Below are positions 11,277 to 21,980 of a stretch of DNA of 64,000 bases, piece by piece (the stretch's first letter is position 1; each line of letters begins with the position of its first letter). The position numbers and the translations under genes are program-made. Source of the stretch: Prorocentrum cordatum (taxonomy: Eukaryota; Sar; Dinophyceae; Prorocentrales; Prorocentraceae). The stretch is from positions 1 through 64,000 of the forward strand of contig CAUYUJ010016688.1 in the NCBI GenBank assembly GCA_963575745.1, read 5' to 3'. The notes beneath the pieces were generated by a model that ran no database searches, was not told where the DNA came from, and worked only from the letters and a program-made list of their open reading frames with translations.

Positions 11277-11472
11277 TTTTTTGTTTGTTTGTGTGGGTGT
11301 GTTGTAAATCTCTTTTATGAAGAATAATATGATCGATCCCCCCTCCAGTGACCGTGCTCTCGGGGCTCCTACGTAGTTTTGTCAGGGGAAAATCGGGGGT
11401 CACCCAACCGGCCCGCTCGCCCCCCGGCCCCCCACGGCTCCCTCCTGACTTTCGTACAGTTTATTTCAAAAT

Positions 11473-11620
11473 CGCGCTCTCTCGCAGCACTTCCTCATAA
11501 TGTATGAAGGGATCTCGCTCTCGCGTGGAACTTCCTCGCAATTTATTCAAGAGCCGCGCCGCGCTTTCGCTCGAGACCTCGCGATTCATGCAGTACCCAC
11601 GCTTTCGTAACTCGCCTGCT
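11473..11620. repeat. ~46-bp minisatellite with CTCGC..GA.ACTTCCTCGCAA motif
   Basis: Units near 11473, 11511 and 11558 share CGCTCTCGC, then ACTTCCTC and CAATTTAT. The same minisatellite recurs at 12623-12830, 13080-13130 and 13905-14130. It resembles the TTCGC..GAGACATCCTC motif of 49-56 kb. Confidence 0.6.
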
Positions 11621-11786
11621 TGACCTGGCCGCTTGGGCCCGACTTCCCGACCCGCTCTTTGTGGCCTACCTGCCCGATCAGCCTGTTTTATGATCCCCGT
11701 GCTTTCTGCTCATAACCCCCCTTCTGCTAAACTCTCCCGTGCTCCATCCTTCTCCCTCCCCCTTCCATCCGTTCTGTCGTCACTGA

Positions 11787-12622
<836 letters not shown>

Positions 12623-12640
<18 letters not shown>

Positions 12641-13130
12641 AAACTTACTCCGGTCCCCCGCTCCCCTTGAGACTTCCTCGCGATTTACTCAGAGTCGCGC
12701 TCCCGCTTGAGACTTCTTCGTAATTTCCTCAGGCTCCGCCCTCTTGCCATTCAGGAATCGCGCGTTCGCTGGGGACTTCCTCAAATTTACTTGGAACCTC
12801 TCTCGCTGGAAGCTTCCTGGCTAATCACACAGAAATCACGATCGATCCGCCCGCTCGGCCCGCCAGTTAGGGTCATGCCGTTCGTGCCCCATGCTCGCTC
12901 GCGCCCTTTGTGCCTCATTGCTGCCCTCCGTGGCCCCTCCCCTTGTGGCCTAGTCGCTGCCCTTCGTGGCCCCTCGCGGCCCTTTGTGGCCCATATATAC
13001 AGTCTCCCCTCTTTCCCTGTTTTAGGGGCTGCGCCGTGCCAACTACACGTGCCAAGTAATGAAGATGTACCCGCACGCTCTCGCCTGAGACTGCCCCACA
13101 ATTCATTCAGGACTCACGCTTTGATCCGCC
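12623..13130. repeat. Minisatellite block between composite repeats
   Basis: Several units of CGCTTGAGACTTC(C/T)TCG.AATTTACTC lie at 12623-12830, followed by GGCCC-rich degenerate repeats and, at 13020-13075, a fragment of the GGGGCTGCGC leader of the composite repeat. No gene recognised. Confidence 0.5.
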
Positions 13131-13459
13131 TGCTGGACTCGCCCGTTTGGGCCGCTCGCCTGACTTGCCTGTGACGGCAGGCCCGGCGGCTCGTTTGGAA
13201 GCTTGCCGAGTGCTTTCACGTCCCGCACGCCCGACCCGCCCGTTAGGGTCCGCCCGGGGGTCCGCAGGCCCCGCCCGCCCGACCCGTCTGTTGGGGATCG
13301 TTGCCCGACCCAACCGTCTGGGTTTGCCGCTTGTTTTCAGGCTCCTCTCTTAAGCCCCCCACCTTCTAATCCCTCTCGTCCGCAGTTCTGCTCTTTCCCT
13401 CTTGTCCCTTGCCTCCATCCCTTCCCTACTCCTTTCCTCCTCGTTTTTTATGTTTGTGT

Positions 13460-13520
13460 TTCTCTCTCTCTCTCTCTCTCTCTTCCTCTCTCTTTCTGTC
13501 GCTCTCTCTCCCTCTATCCT
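13460..13520. repeat. (CT)n microsatellite
   Basis: TCTCTCTC units with CCTC and TGTCG interruptions. Confidence 0.9.
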
Positions 13521-13539
13521 TTCTCACTCCTCTTGCTCT

Positions 13540-13691
13540 TTTAGGGGCTGCGCCCAATACACGTGGCAGGTTAGGAAGGTGTACCCCCCCGAGGGGGTAC
13601 GATCGAAGACGAAGAGGGCGGGTGTCGGGGGTTTGGGATATACGTGGTGAGGTACGCGCAAGCATGTAAGAGCGAACAGTCTAAAATCAAC

Positions 13692-13731
<40 letters not shown>

Positions 13732-13930
13732 CTTGTTGTTGAACTCTCACCACTGAAGAGTAATTATTGTTGACCCCCCCTCCGTTGACCATTGTATTTT
13801 CAATTGAAGTGCTTCCCCCGGGGCTCGGACCCTGTTTTATTTCAGGGGGAGTCACTAGGCTCAAACTGTGCCCCTGGCCGCTAGTTTACAACAACAGCGG
13901 CTCCCGCCTAATACTTCCTCATCACTTATT
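13540..13930 (+). repeat. Composite repeat around (GTT)n, copy 2
   Basis: Same order as copy 1: GGGGCTGCGC, GGGGGTACGATCGAAGACGA, GGGATATACGTGG, a shorter (GTT)n at 13693-13740, CTGAAGAGTAATTATTGTTG, GACCCCCCCTCC, CAAACTGTGCCCCTGGC and ACAACAACAGCGG. Confidence 0.85.
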
Positions 13931-14130
13931 CCCAAATCGCGCTCTCGCGCGGGACGTCCTCACAATGTGTATACGAATCCCGCTCTCGCATGGAACTTCC
14001 TCGCAATTCATTCAGACGGTGCGCCCTCGGCACAGGAATCACGCTCTCGCTTTGGCTTTTCTCACGATTTACTTGGGAATCGCGTTGTAGCTCGAGACGT
14101 CCTTGCGATTTATGCAGGACCCACGCTTCA
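13905..14130. repeat. ~48-bp minisatellite
   Basis: Units such as CGCGCTCTCGCGCGGGACGT then CCTCACAAT and CCCGCTCTCGCATGGAACTT then CCTCGCAATTCA repeat at roughly 48-70 bp. Confidence 0.6.
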
Positions 14131-14317
14131 GCAACCCGCCTGCTCGACCTGGTCGCCTGGGCCCGCCTTCCCGACCTGTCCGCTACGGGTCTGCCCTCTC
14201 GATCTGCCCGTCTGGTTCTACCACTTGTTTTCTGCTCCTTGCCCCCCTCCTGCTAATTTCTCTTGTGCTCCATTCTTCTCCCTCCCCCTTCCACCCGTCT
14301 TCTCTTCCCATGTGTTA

Positions 14318-14930
14318 GGGGCTGCGCAAAATGCACGTGGCAGGATCTACCCCCCTGGGGTACGATCCAAGACGACGAGGGCGGGTACCGCGGCTTCGGG
14401 ATATACGTATTGATCGGCACATGAGCAGATATGAGCGAACTGTTTTAAACTGATTGTTGTTGTTGTTGCTGTTGCTGCTCTGTTTTTTGGTTGTTGATAG
14501 TTTTGTTGTTGTTGCTTCCCTGTTGTTGTCGTCGTTGTTATTATTGTTGCTGTTTTGGTGCTTGGTTTTGTTATGTTTGTTTCTGCTGTTTTCGTGATTG
14601 TTGTTATGGTAGTTCTTGTTGTTTTTGCTGTTGATTCTAATTGTTGTGAATGTTGTGAATGTTGTTGCTGCTGCTGTTGTAGTAGTTGTTGTTGCTGTTG
14701 TTCATGTTATCGCTGTTGTTGTGATGGTTGTGGCTGTTGTTGCTGTAGTTATTGTTGTGGCTGTTGTTGTTGTTGGACTGGCCACGGCCCCTGGGCGCCC
14801 CCCATCAGCAACAACAACAGCAGCAGCCCCACCAACAGCAACAGCAACACCAACAATAACAAACACAACACCAACAACAACAACGCCGACGGCTCCCGCT
14901 CGAGACTTCCTCGCAATTTGCTCTCTTTCT
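14318..14930 (+). repeat. Composite repeat copy 3, with both GTT and CAA expansions
   Basis: GGGGCTGCGC, GGGGTACGATCCAAGACGA and GGGATATACGTATTG precede an interrupted GTT/GCT tract (14453-14775). At the point where copies 1 and 2 read ACAACAACAGCGG, this copy has a ~75-bp CAA tract (14805-14882) before GGCTCCCGCTCGAGACTTCC. The two tracts are complementary and could fold back on each other. Confidence 0.75.
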
Positions 14931-15093
14931 GCAAAAGCAATAGGATATACCCCGCCCCTCTTCGGAATGAACGATTCGTTTTTCGTATTGCAGTTTACAT
15001 CTGATTCTCCCTCCTCGTCCATCCTCACTATGACTTCATACCATCCCAGGCAGGCCGGTATCGCTCCCCCCCTCATCCTTTGTAACATAATTA

Positions 15094-15935
15094 GCCTGGC
15101 GAAAGACCCAACCATGTGCAGTTGTGGGCTCCGTCTTTGTATGCACCGCATTCGGAGGCGCTCCCTATGGGGCCACGAAACGTGTTAGGGGTGCGTCAAA
15201 ATGGGTGCGGTGGGCGTATGCGCAAGCAGCCACTGGGCCCGTCGGTGGAGCCCCCTACGGGGCCGCGAAACATGTGAGGGGTGTGCCAGAACGGGTGCGG
15301 TTGGCGCATGCGAACGCAGCCGCTGGCGCCTTCGGTGGAGCTGCATTTGGGGCCACGAGAGGTGTGAGGGGTATACCGAAATTGGTGTGGGTGACGCATG
15401 CGGGCGGTGGCACTGGGGCCTTCGGTGGAGCTCCCTATGGGGCCACGAAGCGTGTGACGGATGCGTCGACAAGTGTGTACGGGTGACACATGCGGGCGGT
15501 GGCACTGGTGCCTTCGGTGGAGCTCCCGATGGGGCCACGAAGCGTGTGAGGAGTGTGCCGAGATCAGTTTGGGTTACGCATGCGGGCTGCGCCAACAGGG
15601 CCTTCGGTGGAGCTCCCGATGGGGCCACGAAACGTGTGAGGGGTGTGCAGACATGTGTGTGTGTGTGTGTGTGGGTGACGCATGCGGGCGGTGGCACTGG
15701 GGCCTTCGGTGGAGCTCCCTATGGGGCCACGAAACGGGTGAGGGGTGTGTGCCGAAGAGGGTGTGGGTGACGCATGCGGGCTGCGCCAACGGTGCCTTCG
15801 GTGGAGCTCCCTATGGGGCCACGAAGCGTGTGAGGAGTGTGCCGAAGAGGGTGCTGGTGACGCATGCGGGCTGCGCCAAGGGTGCCTTCGGTGGAGCTCC
15901 CTATGGGACCACGGAACGTGTCATGGGTGTGCAGA

Positions 15936-15991
<56 letters not shown>

Positions 15992-16345
15992 ACGCATGCG
16001 GGCGGTGGCACTGGGGCCTTCGGTGGAGCTCCCTATGGGGCCACGAAGCGTGTGAGGTGTGTGTGTGTGTGTGTGTGTGTGTGCCGAAATGGCTGTGGGT
16101 AACGCATGCGGGCTGCGCCAACGGGGCCTGCGGTGGAGATCCCTATGCGGCCACGAAGCGTGCGTGCCGAAGAGGGAGGATGTGGGTGACGCATGCGGGC
16201 TGCGCCAATGGTGCCTTCGGTGGAGCTCCCGATGGGGCCACGAAACGTGTGAGAGATGTGCTGAAATCGGTGTGGGTGACGCATGCGTGCTGCGCCAACA
16301 GGGCCGTCGGTGGAGCTCCCTATGGGGCCACGAAGCGGGTGCAGG
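15094..16345 (+). repeat. 90-bp hairpin satellite, array 2
   Basis: Leader 15094-15140 (GCCTGGCGAAAGACCCAACC, GCAGTTGTG), then about 13 monomers with the hairpin core TTCGGTGGAGCTCCC..GGGGCCACGAA and a GTGACGCATGCGGGC spacer. (GT)n expansions at 15655-15672, 15940-15988 and 16057-16084 all fall in the same spacer position. The trailer seen in arrays 1 and 3 is not recognised; the array stops near 16345. Confidence 0.85.
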
Positions 16346-16668
16346 GTGTGCCGAAATTCTGGAAGGCCAAGCGGGTCCTCCCTTCCACCACCTCCCTCTG
16401 GCACCCGCTGCCCGGGCAACCACCGCCGCCCAAGGGAGCGGGAGATCGCGCTGCAGGACGGTAGCCCACCCCCGCCGCCGCCGCCGCTCGCGCGCGCGCG
16501 CGTGCTTGTAGGTCGGTAGCTGGGCGCGCGGCGGCGCAGCGGTGACGGCGGCGGTCTGGCGCATGAGAGATCAGGGTCGTCTTCACAGTGGACTCCAGCA
16601 CCTGACTGTAAATTATCAAACCAAGCTTCGTTTTTTTGGTGTTTTTGCGACATTGTGTGTGCGTTTCC

Positions 16669-16670
<2 letters not shown>

Positions 16671-16716
<46 letters not shown>

Positions 16717-16785
16717 TTTTGTTTTTTTTGTGTTATTTTTTTTGTTTTGTTTTTTTTGTTTTTTTTTGTTTTTTGTTTTTCGCTA
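16671..16785. repeat. Poly(T) tract, 45 T then T-rich
   Basis: 45 consecutive T at 16671-16715, then TTTG-type units. It could be the tail of a minus-strand retroposon or a simple tract; no element body was identified. Confidence 0.9.
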
Positions 16786-16905
16786 TCGAGGGCCCTTCGG
16801 CTATCGAGGGCTCGTGGTCTCGCTATCGCTATCGAGGGCCCTTCGGCGATCCGTCGGCGAGGTATCGCCGATTCCGGGGCAGGGCTTCCCCTCCTGAGCT
16901 GGTCT
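16785..16905 (+). repeat. Dispersed ATCGGCGAT repeat, copy 2
   Basis: Three repeats of CTATCGAGGGC, then TTCGGCGATCCGTCGGCGAG, GTATCGCCGATTCC and CCTCCTGAGCTGGT, matching 8047-8120. It is followed at 16980-17060 by an alternating CGCGCG-rich segment. Confidence 0.5.
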
Positions 16906-17574
16906 CCCCCCCCACCACCTGTCGTTCCCTCTCAGCCAGGCGGCAGGCGGAGATTAGCGGCTAGAGGGGGCCTGGAGGGGCGCGCGCGCGGCTAGAGGGG
17001 CGCGCGCGCGCTAGGGGGGCTAGAGGGGCGAGAGGGCTAGAGGCGCGCTCGCGGCCAGAGGGGCCAGAGGGGCCAGAAGGACCAGAGAGCAGCAGCGGCC
17101 AGCGGGGCGCGCGCGCGCACTCGCGCGAACCTGGGCGCGCGGCGGCGACCCCGGGCCGGGCGCTCCAGGCGGAGCGCCGCGGGAGGCCCGGGATCGGCCG
17201 GCGTCGAGCGCTCTGCGCTGTCCGCAGGCCGTGGTCGCTTGAAGCTCGCCGAGCGCGTTCCGCTACTCGCAAAGTGCTGACTCGCAAACGTCCAGAACAA
17301 GCCCACGCTCGCCTCGATGTGACATATCGTGAATCGCCCACGGCGGATCCAGGCCATTTGCGAGTCGTGACTTCGCGAGTGAGCGCGCTTGCCTAGAAGC
17401 TGAAGGATCCGCGCGGTGTCGATTACCAACACACAAGTCGCCGCGGCGGGATACTGCCGCACGTGTGCGAGCGCACGCTCCCGGCGCTCGCGCCCTCGGG
17501 CGCGTGTGCGCCTGCGTCCGTGCCGAGGGGGGTGCTGCGCGTCGGCTGCGAGCGACGGGGGGGGGTGGGAAGGG

Positions 17575-17725
17575 GCGGGCCTGCGCAGAAGGCCAGGAAG
17601 TCCCCCAGCCTTGTGAGAAGTTCTCTGAGCTCTTCCCCGAAGACACAGAAAGCACTTCCCAGTGGGCGCGAGGGCTTCTGAGACGTCCCGGCCGCCTTCT
17701 CAGAAGGCCTTCTCCTCCTCACTTG
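17575..17725. repeat. Palindrome-rich foldback repeat, copy 4
   Basis: CAGAAGGCCAGGAAGTCCCC, GTGAGAAGTTCTC and CCTTCTCAGAAGGCCTTCTC, ending CCTCACTTGC. More diverged than the others but with the same order of arms. Confidence 0.5.
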
Positions 17726-17868
17726 CACCCCTCGCTCGCCGCCGCCGAACACAGGCGTGAGCGCGGTGGAGGATCTCTCAGGCAGAGCTCTGTCGGGCTG
17801 AGCTCCTGTGTGGAACCTGCTGCGCAGCGGCTTCTCCGCTGGAGCCCCTCGGGCGGAGCCTCTCGGGC

Positions 17869-18112
17869 CTCGATGCCCTGGCACGAGGCCTCGCCGGCGA
17901 GCTTCTCTTTTTTCTCGAGCGCTGATTTTTGGAGGAGCGTCCGCGTAGCCGCCCGATGGACATTGGCCAGGTGTACACGGCACCTGGGTAATACTCTCGG
18001 GCTCGGTGCCCTGGCTGGAGACCTCACTGGCGAGCTTTTTGCTCCTCGGGCGCTGAAATTTTTGGAAGGACGTCTCCGTAGCCGCCCGATGGACAGTGGC
18101 CAGACGCACTTT
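17869..18112. repeat. ~130-bp tandem duplication
   Basis: Two copies (17869-17997 and 17998-18112) share GATGCCCTGGC/GGTGCCCTGGC, CTGGCGAGCTT or CCGGCGAGCTT, GCGCTGA, TTTTTGGA and GTAGCCGCCCGATGGACA. Part of a third (GGCCAGGTGCACGCGGCAC) follows near 18257. Frames over it are not recognisable as a gene. Confidence 0.65.
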
Positions 18113-18199
18113 TTTCTCGTCGCAGCGCGACAGAGGCAGTCTGCACGCGCGCTCGGGCAAGCGTGGTGACGGCAATGCGAATTGCCCGGATGCAGGAGG

Positions 18200-20290
18200 G
18201 GAAGGAGGAAGAGAGGAGCGGCCGCGGGAGGAGGGGAAGGAATTAATGCGCTCGTGGCCAGGTGCACGCGGCACATGGGTAATAGTTCTCCTGGCCCGAG
18301 ACTCTTCGCCCAGCGCGCTGAGACGGTCTGGTCTCAGACCCTGGTCGAGGACTTCTTCTTCGCCCACCATCCCCCCTCTCCCTCCTCCTCGTTGTCGCCG
18401 TCCTCCTCATGACCTCCCCCGCTACCCCTCCTCGGTGCGCCTCTCTCGCCGTCGGCCGCCTCTGCCTCCTCCTTCCTCCTTCCTCCTCAGCTCTTGCCCC
18501 TCCCAGCCACGTCCATCCACTTCCCGCTCCCTCTTCCCTCTTCTCTCTCAGTGTTCCTCCCTCCTGCCCTGCGTCGCGAGATCTCTGTTTTTCCTCGTCA
18601 TCGCTTCATTTCCGGTTCCATACACGGCGCACCTCAACTTTGTGCAAGGAGTCTTTCCGCCCAGGAGTGGCTCGACTTCCCAGCACTCTTACCCGTCCCG
18701 TCTGAAACACGAAAAAGCACATCGTGCCTGACATATTTCGTGTTACTGTTTGCGCACTCGTTGGAGGTCTGTTTCAACCTGGCTCTGCGTACGAAGGGCG
18801 CGCGCGAGCGAACACGCCAGGCGGCCTGGTGCGATAGACGATGTCTAAATGGATGTGTGTGTGTGTGTGTGTGTGTGTCGCTGCGGTTTAGAAGAACGAG
18901 TTCCGTCTTGCCCCTTCGCCTCGTGTGTGCAGTAGACGACGGTCCAATCACTGCAACTGCCATCTGGGGGACAGGGTCCGATGCGTCACCAGACCTGGCG
19001 AGCCGAAAGAGATTCGAGTGGAAGGGCATATGTGGGAAAACTACGATGTCAGATGAGGCGCGAGCGCGCCTGGCTTGACAACTGCATAGTGTGAATGCTT
19101 CTTCCCCCTCTCCCCGGTGCTGTCTTTCGTCGCCTCCGCCTATCCCGTGCATGGTTTTTGTGCACGTAGGCTTGTCCAGAGGTGATGTTCCATATGTGTT
19201 CTTCAATCATAACTTTCTCGGCCCCTCAGAGGTTCTGCTCTGGCTGGAGAATTGGCTGCATTCCAGGGCTTCCGCGGAACTCTGTTCGACGGAATGTCGC
19301 TCTCGCCGCATCGCTGGCCATACTCGTGCATCCGCAGGAGTTGTGTTCCCGCTGAGGCGTTTGCCGCGTTTCGGACTTTCCATCCTGTTTCCGCCCACTC
19401 CGCTGAGGTGCTCTCCGCTGAGGCGTTTTCCGCTGAGGCGTTTTCCGCTGAGGCGTTCTCGCCGCAGCGCTGCCGGTCTCCTGCGTCAGCAACGTGCAGC
19501 TCCCTCCGCTTCGCTTGCCCCCGCCCCGCAAGAACGGCGCTCCCGCCGCCGCGCCTTCGACGTCGGGCAGCACCAGCAGGGGCGGTGTTCTCGCCGTAGC
19601 CTTGGCCGCGTCTCGGACTTTCCACCCGTGCTCTCGTGCAACCGGGCGCACTTCCACCGCGGCGCTGGCCGTGACCTTCCATCGCCCAAGCGTGGTACTT
19701 TCGTCGCAGTGCATTTGCCACAATGAACGATGACCACTGGGTTTCCGTCGAACGAGATGGTGCTCTTGCCGTCGGCCGTAGCATTGCATCAGCATTCCGT
19801 GTCTGCATCCCTGGTGTGGCTTTCGTGTTGCGCGCTTTCCTGCAAGTGGTGGCATCGCTTGGGTGTGCGCGCTTGTCGGTCACGTCAAACCGCTTCCCAG
19901 GGGCCTCTTGGGCAAAATTGACCGTTCGGGTCCATGCCCTCGTCGACGTTCGACTTTGCGAATAGAGTGGGCTCAACCCCATGATCAGGAATGGGATGGA
20001 GTTGATGAGGTCGGATATGGCGCGAGTGCACCAATGTCGCCTCTCTCCTGTCTCTGCTATTTTTTTCGCTCTCCCTCTCTCTCTCTCTCCCTCTCTCCCT
20101 CTCCCTCTCCCTCTCGTTTATCTCTCTCACAGTTTCTGTTGATGCTAGACGCTTCGCGTAACCCCACCAGTCGAGTCAGAAACGATGCCCAGGCGAGTTG
20201 CCCTGATCAGGGAATTGGTGGATCAAGCAGTTGAATGAAAGGCTGGGGAAGCCGCCTTACCCCAAGAGGAGCAGGATGGATGAGGAATCG
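18200..20290. other. Intergenic, no recognised gene
   Basis: Contains (GT)n at 18853-18880, four copies of the 15-mer CCGCTGAGGCGTTTT or close variants near 19400-19460, and (CT)n at 20072-20125. Open frames at 19091-19982 on both strands show no domain. Confidence 0.5.
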
Positions 20291-20296
20291 GAGGAT

Positions 20297-20469
20297 TAGG
20301 AGGAGGCGGAGGGGGAAGGGGGAGGAGGAGGAGGAGGAGGAGGAGGAGGAGGAGGAGGAGGAGGAGGAGGAGGAGGGGGAAGGGGGAGAAGGAGGAGGAT
20401 GAGGAGGAGGAGGAGGAGAGGAAGGAGAAAAAGGATGATGATGATGGTGCTGCTGCTGCTGATGATGAC

Positions 20470-20533
<64 letters not shown>

Positions 20534-20581
20534 CTGCGGCTGCTGCTGCTGCTGCCCATGATGATGCGATGATGGTGGTGG

Positions 20582-20641
<60 letters not shown>

Positions 20642-20749
20642 GGGGGAGGAGGAGAATGAGGATGATTACGATGATGATGCTGATGACGATGATGAGGATG
20701 ACGAGGATGATGAGGATGCTGATGCTAATGCTGATGCTGATGCTGATGC

Positions 20750-20803
<54 letters not shown>

Positions 20804-21096
20804 GGAGATGAGGAGGAGGAGGAGGAGAGGAAACGATGAGGAGGAGGAGGAGCAAGGAGGAGGAGAGGAGAGAGGAGGAGAGGAGGAGGAGGAGGAGGAG
20901 GAGGAGGAGGAGGAGGAGGAGGAGGAGGAGGAGGAGGAGGAGGAGGAGGAGGAGGCGGAGGAGGAGGAGGAGGAGGAGGAGGAGGGGGAAGAGGAGGGGG
21001 AAGAGGAGAAGGAGGATGAGGAGGAGGAGAAGGAGGAGGAGGAAGTGGAGGAGGAGGAGGAGGAGGAGGAGGAGGAGGAGGAGGAGGAGGAGGAGG
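20297..21096. repeat. Composite GAG-GAT-GAG microsatellite, 800 bp
   Basis: (GGA)n at 20297-20430, (GAT)n with GCT variants at 20431-20800, (GGA)n at 20801-21096. The plus strand is almost purine plus T. All long frames (poly-Met, Ile, Ser, Asp, Glu) are artefacts. The same three-part order is seen at 31905-32622. Confidence 0.95.
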
Positions 21097-21111
21097 GCAA
21101 GCAGAAAGGCC

Positions 21112-21400
21112 AGAGGCCTCTTGGATGTCTCTCGGTGTCTCTTCGGATGTCTCTTGGGAGCCCCTTGCGGTCCCATTGTGGCGTCTTGGGGGCCTTTTGG
21201 CGGTCCCGGGGGGCTCATGAAACATCGTGGGTGCCTCGGGGGAGCCTGTTGGAGCCTCTTGGGAGCCTCTGGGGAGCCTCTTGGGAGCCCCTTTGGGCCT
21301 CTTGGGAGCCTCTTGGGGGCCTCTTGGGGTCTCCTTGGCGCCTCTTGGGGCCTCCTGGGCGCTTCTTGGGGCCCGAGACCTCGGGGGCCATCTAGGATGA
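21112..21400 (+). repeat. Degenerate CTTGGGGGCCTCTTGGG minisatellite
   Basis: Short 12-18 bp units of CTCTTGGGAGCC or CCTCTTGGGG. The same degenerate unit occurs at 27540-28130 and 46915-47520, and inverted at 55550-55935. Confidence 0.7.
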
Positions 21401-21763
21401 TATCGTTCCATGGAGGGTGGGGCTACTTAATGACGCGTTGGTCGTTGAAAGTAGGTATTGTTGGATCCCCAGATCCCAATCCACTTTAGGCGCCTTCCTT
21501 CTTCAAGGATCGAGTGGTTTCACCTTCTCCCTCCTCCAATCTACTTCCAACGCCTTCCTGCTTCATGTTTCTCCCCACTTCTTCCGACCGACGGGTAGAG
21601 TCCCCCCCAGGAGGCCAAAGTGGACCCAAAGGTTTCTGGGGAGGGGGTAAGGGGGAGGGGTGAACCCCTTGCCGAAGTGGAAGAAGGGCAAGGTGGAACA
21701 GGAAACTCGCCAAACCACTGACGCCCTGAAGGTCTGGTGGGATTATACAGGTTTGCGCCACTC

Positions 21764-21797
21764 CTCCTTCTCCTCCTCCTCCTCCTCCTCCTCCTCC
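21764..21797. repeat. (CTC)n at the 5' edge of element 1
   Basis: CTCCTTCTCCTCCTC units run directly into the spliced-leader relic, whose TCC start is continuous with the repeat. A matching (CTC)n lies just past the 3' end of the element at 27269-27310. Confidence 0.85.
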
Positions 21798-21816
21798 GTA
21801 GCCATTTTGGCTCAAG
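21795..21816 (+). other. Dinoflagellate spliced-leader relic (exact)
   Basis: The 22 bases match the dinoSL consensus (variable first base T, then CCG and TAGCCATTTTGGCTCAAG) with no mismatch. The next bases are ATG, not the GT that follows the leader in an SL RNA gene, so this is genomic DNA made from a trans-spliced mRNA. It marks the 5' end of the retrotransposon transcript that was copied back. dinoSL relics in genes are known in dinoflagellates; one at the head of a non-LTR element is what is seen here. Confidence 0.93.
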
Positions 21817-21980
21817 ATGCAGGTTTCCCCTGGGAACCAAGCGGATACCGCTAGTCCGCGGCTGGCAAGACTTCCTGAAGTCTGGCATCCTCTCTCCAAC
21901 AAAGCACCTGCGCTTGGGGCGAGGGGTAAACGGAGGCATTTCCCGTTCCCGTCGGCCCGATCGCTACAAGTCTCGAAGCC

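Noticed and set aside
10080-11320. Repeat protein encoded by the 90-bp satellite
   Set aside because: Several frames on both strands stay open because the period is divisible by 3; hairpin arms, not codons, look best conserved. Kept only as a point to test.
20223-21218. Transmembrane protein rich in Leu/Ile on the minus strand
   Set aside because: Readout of GAG and GAT tracts on the opposite strand.
21795-21830. Spliced-leader RNA gene
   Set aside because: No GT donor or Sm-type site follows the leader at 21817 or 32647; both are relics.
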